The notes beneath the pieces were generated by a model, which did no database searches, was not told the DNA's origin, and was given only the letters and a program-made list of their open reading frames with translations. From Panulirus ornatus (Eukaryota > Arthropoda > Malacostraca > Decapoda > Palinuridae), in the NCBI RefSeq assembly GCF_036320965.1, contig NC_092269.1:35936843-36000842 (forward strand): DNA of 64,000 bases, given 5' to 3'. Below, in pieces: positions 60,247-64,000 of this stretch; positions within the stretch are counted from its first letter, which is position 1; each line of letters begins with the position of its first letter. The translations under genes and the position numbers were made by a program.

Positions 60247-60247
<1 letters not shown>
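59661..60247. other. Unidentified complex segment with opposed ORFs
   Basis: 59813-60022 is open on + and 59767-60108 on -, in GC-balanced unique DNA. Neither product shows a domain I can name. It could be an old transposon piece or an exon. Confidence 0.35.

Positions 60248-60323
<76 letters not shown>
60248..60323. repeat. (CT)38
   Basis: Uninterrupted. Confidence 0.97.
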
Positions 60324-60327
<4 letters not shown>

Positions 60328-60621
60328 ACCCAGGACCCCCAGGGGCATTGTGTATACAGGTACCTCGGCCGTGTGTGGCTTACGGTCCACTGTACTCAGG
60401 AAAGCCTCTTAAATGTATATGATTCGTAGCGCCTCCCGCTGTCCGTTTAATTCTTCCTGTTGTCCTTGGGGGAACTTTCGTGTACACGCAGGTCTCTCTC
60501 TCTCCTCACGTGCATGTCATCCTTGGACTACTTTACATAAAGCATAGAGTAAGAGAATACACATAGAAATCAAAACTGTTGAACGTAGACACACAGCAGC
60601 GACATGGACGCTTGACCATAC

Positions 60622-60622
<1 letters not shown>

Positions 60623-60682
<60 letters not shown>
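60623..60682. repeat. (TA)30
   Basis: Uninterrupted. Confidence 0.97.
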
Positions 60683-60684
<2 letters not shown>

Positions 60685-62460
60685 TTGAAATTCTGTTTTT
60701 GTAGACTTGTGTTTATTTACTGAAGTTGGGCTCTTATGGCTGTTAACAATCAAGATCATTAAGCATGGATTCATACCTGACGTGAAGCTAGCTAGGTCAT
60801 TAAAGCCTAAATTCATGTCATTAAAGCCTAGATTTTCATACCATAAGCCGTCGCACGTAAATTGTCTCAAAAACTGAGATTACAATCGGAGACTCTTTTT
60901 CTCCTCCCGTTTTCTTTACGGGTCTACCAGTCAGTTTCAAGGCGTCTGGTCTCCGTCGATAATGTCAGTGTGGTATACGAGTGAACTGGGGATGCGGTCG
61001 CCCGCTCTTTAAGTTATTGAACGACGTAACAAACGGTAGTTGGAGATAAAGTCCTTTTTATCCCAGGGCGTTTAATGCGGCGGCGGGCGTGTGGCGGCGG
61101 CGTCAGCAGAAGCGCTGCCCGTGCCGGTGAGTAACGGCGACGCTGGTGGCGTTCTAGTCTTCTTCCCCCATACGTTTCCTGGACGCTGCTTTTCGAGCCC
61201 CGATCGCTCTCTCCGGTTGCTTGCGTCCGTGCGCACCGCCCCCGTCGCCGACGAGCGACGGACGTGTGTGATGGTTCTCTCGTTTGAACGAGGTTATCTC
61301 GTAGAGATAAAGAGGAGGGAGAGGCAGTGTGTGGTGCACCGTTTCCCTCCCATACGTACATATACGAGTAATTTTTTTTTTTACATTTTCCCTTGTCTTG
61401 GTCTCACTCTCCGCCTTCCTATTTATTTTTGTATGGATCTTATCACAGTTTTTTTTTTCATGATCGGACATATGTCGTTTTTGACGTTGATTCTCGCGAG
61501 ATAATACCCACTGAAGGGAATTAGGTGCGTCTTTGGAAATTTTTTCTTGAGCCCGTGTTACATTGTGGCCCGAAGGTCATGAAGACGCAAGGTTTGGGGC
61601 GCCATGATGATCGCCCATGGCAGCACCCTCACCGTGCGCTGACGTCCACCTGACGAAGCCACTGTTCACCCACATCATCTTCAGATCGTGAGGAAGACGA
61701 ATTTAATCGCCGGTGGTAACCGAATTCGTAACGTTAAAAAAACACCCACCATTTTCTATGTTAAATTGTTTATTTAAAGCACCCTCCCCTCTTTTCTTTT
61801 TACCCTTAATGGAATACCCCAATTTTACCTAAAATACCTGACTTATTTCCCCCCAAAATTGGATATTTACTTTCGATCTCCTCACTCTTTGGCCCCCTAG
61901 TTCTTGGGACGTAAGGCGGAAGGGATAAAATTTGTGAATAGGCAATGTGTGGGTGGGTGGATGTGTGTGTGTGTGTGTGTGGGGCTAGTGGTCCCGCCAC
62001 GGAACCACCCATTACCCCCCCCCCCCCCTCCCCATTTCCATTGACCCGCCCCGGGCTAAGCCACACAGGCCCTAACCTTCTAATTATGGCCAAAGTTTTA
62101 CAAATTTCCTCGCCTGGCGCATCTTTAGAAAGTGTGTGTGTGTGTGTGGGGATTGGGGGGTTGGAGAGGGGCTTGTTAATGATATGCATAATCCTCTCCT
62201 CCCTCCTTCCCCATTCCCTCACTGAGCCTGTACAACACCCGTCAGGCGCAGGGGAGGTGCCCCTGGTGGACGGAAGCCGTGTGGGCAGGGGCGTCAGAGA
62301 GGCTGTGTGTGTGTGTGTGTGTGTATTGGGAGGGAGGGGGGAATGAAAGGTGTTTACGGGAGAGCCAGATCGCAGAATACCAACCGGATGGCCCATGACC
62401 ACGGTGTCTGCTGGTAGTGTCTTAATCGCATGAGAAAAGGGGACGCCCCCCCTGATTCCC

Positions 62461-62463
<3 letters not shown>
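60683..62463. other. Gene-free stretch with a CpG-rich core
   Basis: 61070-61265 is rich in GCGGCG and CpG and contains CCGGTGAGTA, a good donor-like site, at 61125-61134. Otherwise short GT tracts (61964, 62132, 62301) and a C run at 62017-62028. Confidence 0.45.

Positions 62464-62525
<62 letters not shown>
62464..62525. repeat. (CT)31
   Basis: Uninterrupted. Confidence 0.97.
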
Positions 62526-62529
<4 letters not shown>

Positions 62530-62688
62530 CCTCCATATGTAGGATATCCTACAGCTCTACATATTTCATCCTTCCATTTTATCCCGAATTCCATAATGGA
62601 ATTACTCGGGATAGTGGAAGCGAGGGTTCCACCCCTCCCACCACTCCCTCTGGCATATCAGCCAACCGGAAAATATCCCAGAAGGAAC

Positions 62689-62690
<2 letters not shown>

Positions 62691-62764
<74 letters not shown>

Positions 62765-62770
62765 ATATAT
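62691..62770. repeat. (TA)38
   Basis: Left bracket of element copy 3; CA break at 62761. Confidence 0.97.
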
Positions 62771-62998
62771 ATTCATACCATTCTCCATTTCCCATGTTAG
62801 CGAGGTAGTGTTAAGAACAGAGGACTGAGCCTTTGAGGGAATATCCTCACCTGGCCCCCTTCTCTGTTCCTCTTTTGGAAAATTAAAAAAACGAGAGGGG
62901 AGGATTTCCAGCCTCCCGCTTCCTCCCCTTTTAGTCGCCTTCTACGACACGCAGGGAATGCGTGGGAAGTATTCTTTCTCCCCTATCCCTAGGGATAA
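62770..62998 (+). mobile_element. TA-bracketed dispersed element, full copy 3
   Basis: Third near-complete copy, same orientation, with (TA)n on the left only. The right end (CCCCTATCCCTAGGGATA) is followed by ATGATATGC and then the fold-back element at 63034. Confidence 0.8.
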
Positions 62999-63033
62999 TG
63001 ATATGCACAAAATAGCAAAAGACATGTTCTTTT

Positions 63034-63168
63034 ATAGATGTGGAAAAAGAGACAGAAAAGGAAACACGAGATCTTGAGCGCTTTCGTGTATTAACGCGTC
63101 TTCAGAGATGTGTTAATACACGAAAGCGCTTAGGATCTCGTGTTTCCCTTTCCAAGTTTCTTTTTTTA

Positions 63169-63170
<2 letters not shown>
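63034..63170. mobile_element. Palindromic fold-back element with hammerhead-like arms (copy 2)
   Basis: Second copy of the 27187-27352 element, with the two arms nearly abutting at 63096-63110. GAGATCTTGAGCGCTTTCG on the left mirrors CGAAAGCGCTTAGGATCTCG on the right. The minus-strand arm keeps CTGAAGA and GAAA; the + arm has lost CTGAAGA. A (TA)n array follows directly at 63170. Confidence 0.65.

Positions 63171-63239
<69 letters not shown>
63170..63239. repeat. (TA)35
   Basis: Right bracket of fold-back copy 2. Confidence 0.97.
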
Positions 63240-63244
<5 letters not shown>

Positions 63245-64000
63245 ACAGGAAAGGATGAATGAATACATGTTGATCTAATTACAGCCGTTGGATGCTAAGC
63301 TTCAGCTGTGTGGAGGGAAGTGATTTGAAGTATGAACATATTCTTATAATTCTTGAGTTGGCTTACCCGTTGGTGACGATCAGTTTACTTAGTAGCATCA
63401 GCGTGTCTGTCTAAAGCCGCGTCCTGAATATAGTAGTGGGGGGTCTTCGTCCTTACGATATCTGATGGTGCGTTTCTTGAGTGCTCTGTCGCCGAAGAAA
63501 CATCTGTCCACTTTTGTGTTGCATCTTCTTCCCTTCGTATTCTTACGGTTACTTCTTCAGCCTCACTGTATTTCAGTCGGACGTGAAAGAGTATGACTGG
63601 GTGGGTGTGCTGTGGGGGGGGGGGGGGGGGGGGGGGGGGATTGGTCTGGGTGTGTGATGTGACTTCGGGTGTTGGGGTTCGATCGTGAGGCGAGGCCGGA
63701 TGTGGTGGTATGGGTGGAAGGGGGTTTGGTGAGTGTGGTGATGTTTGGGGTTGTAAGACGTGTTATGGTGAAGGTGGGAGGGAGATGTAAGTGATAAGGG
63801 TTGTTGGTGAAAGTTAAGGGATGTTGGAGAAGGCTGACTTGGATGCTGGAGTGGTGTTAGAGATTATGTTTGTATGTGAGGGACATTATATAGAGTTCCG
63901 GTGTGTGACGAGTGAGTGTGTGGATGTGAGACTGTATGTGTAGGCGGATGTGAAGGTTGAGAAGGGTGGGAGTGTGTGAGGATGTATGAGGATGTGTATG
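63240..64000. other. Gene-free stretch to window end
   Basis: Unique to 63590, then G/T-rich with GTGTGAG-like loose repeats; no coding signal. Confidence 0.5.
63614..63639. repeat. Poly-G run of about 26
   Basis: Homopolymer in a GT-rich, G-skewed tail (63590-64000). The true length is uncertain because such runs are error-prone. Confidence 0.9.

Overview
The window is eukaryotic and most likely comes from a decapod crustacean or a close arthropod relative. The evidence is introns with GT..AG borders and tail-less spectrin-repeat exons, very dense long (GA)n, (TA)n and (CA)n arrays, TTAGG-type (arthropod telomere-like) repeats, and remnants of RTE-like and Jockey-like LINEs. No bacterial operon, rRNA or CRISPR array is visible. 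The species assignment is an inference from repeat style.

Only one gene is supported. Three exons on the + strand (38595-38806, 40579-40733, 43587-43776) join in matching phases and encode consecutive spectrin-like triple-helix segments. These align in pattern with the distal rod of dystrophin (around human repeats 22-23). Introns of 1,772 and 2,853 bases separate them. The preceding exon (ending in phase 1) and the following exon (starting in phase 0) were not found, so the flanking 38 kb and 20 kb are probably intron, or intron plus intergenic DNA.

1-16.5 kb is a chain of minisatellites (units of 39, 70/59, 32, 25, 40 and 28 bp) ending in a TTAGG-like block. 16.5-38.5 kb mixes microsatellites with dispersed elements: a 70-bp tandem with hammerhead-ribozyme-like cores, a palindromic fold-back element, a ~235-bp element bracketed by (TA)n, a tRNA-like SINE candidate and a decayed RTE-type reverse transcriptase. 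38.5-44 kb is the dystrophin-like exon cluster, including the largest microsatellite-free stretch. 44-64 kb returns to repeats, a Jockey-like remnant near 47.5 kb, and further copies of the TA-bracketed and fold-back elements near 63 kb.

The most interesting signals are three. First, several repeat families share a CTGANGA...GAAA...palindrome...stem-I layout that resembles the hammerhead ribozymes carried by Penelope-like retroelements. Second, a tandem repeat immediately upstream of the second exon has copied its 3' splice site and exon start several times, giving a ladder of decoy acceptors. Third, a TA-bracketed element of unknown class recurs through the window, once as a chimera with the hammerhead-like repeat.
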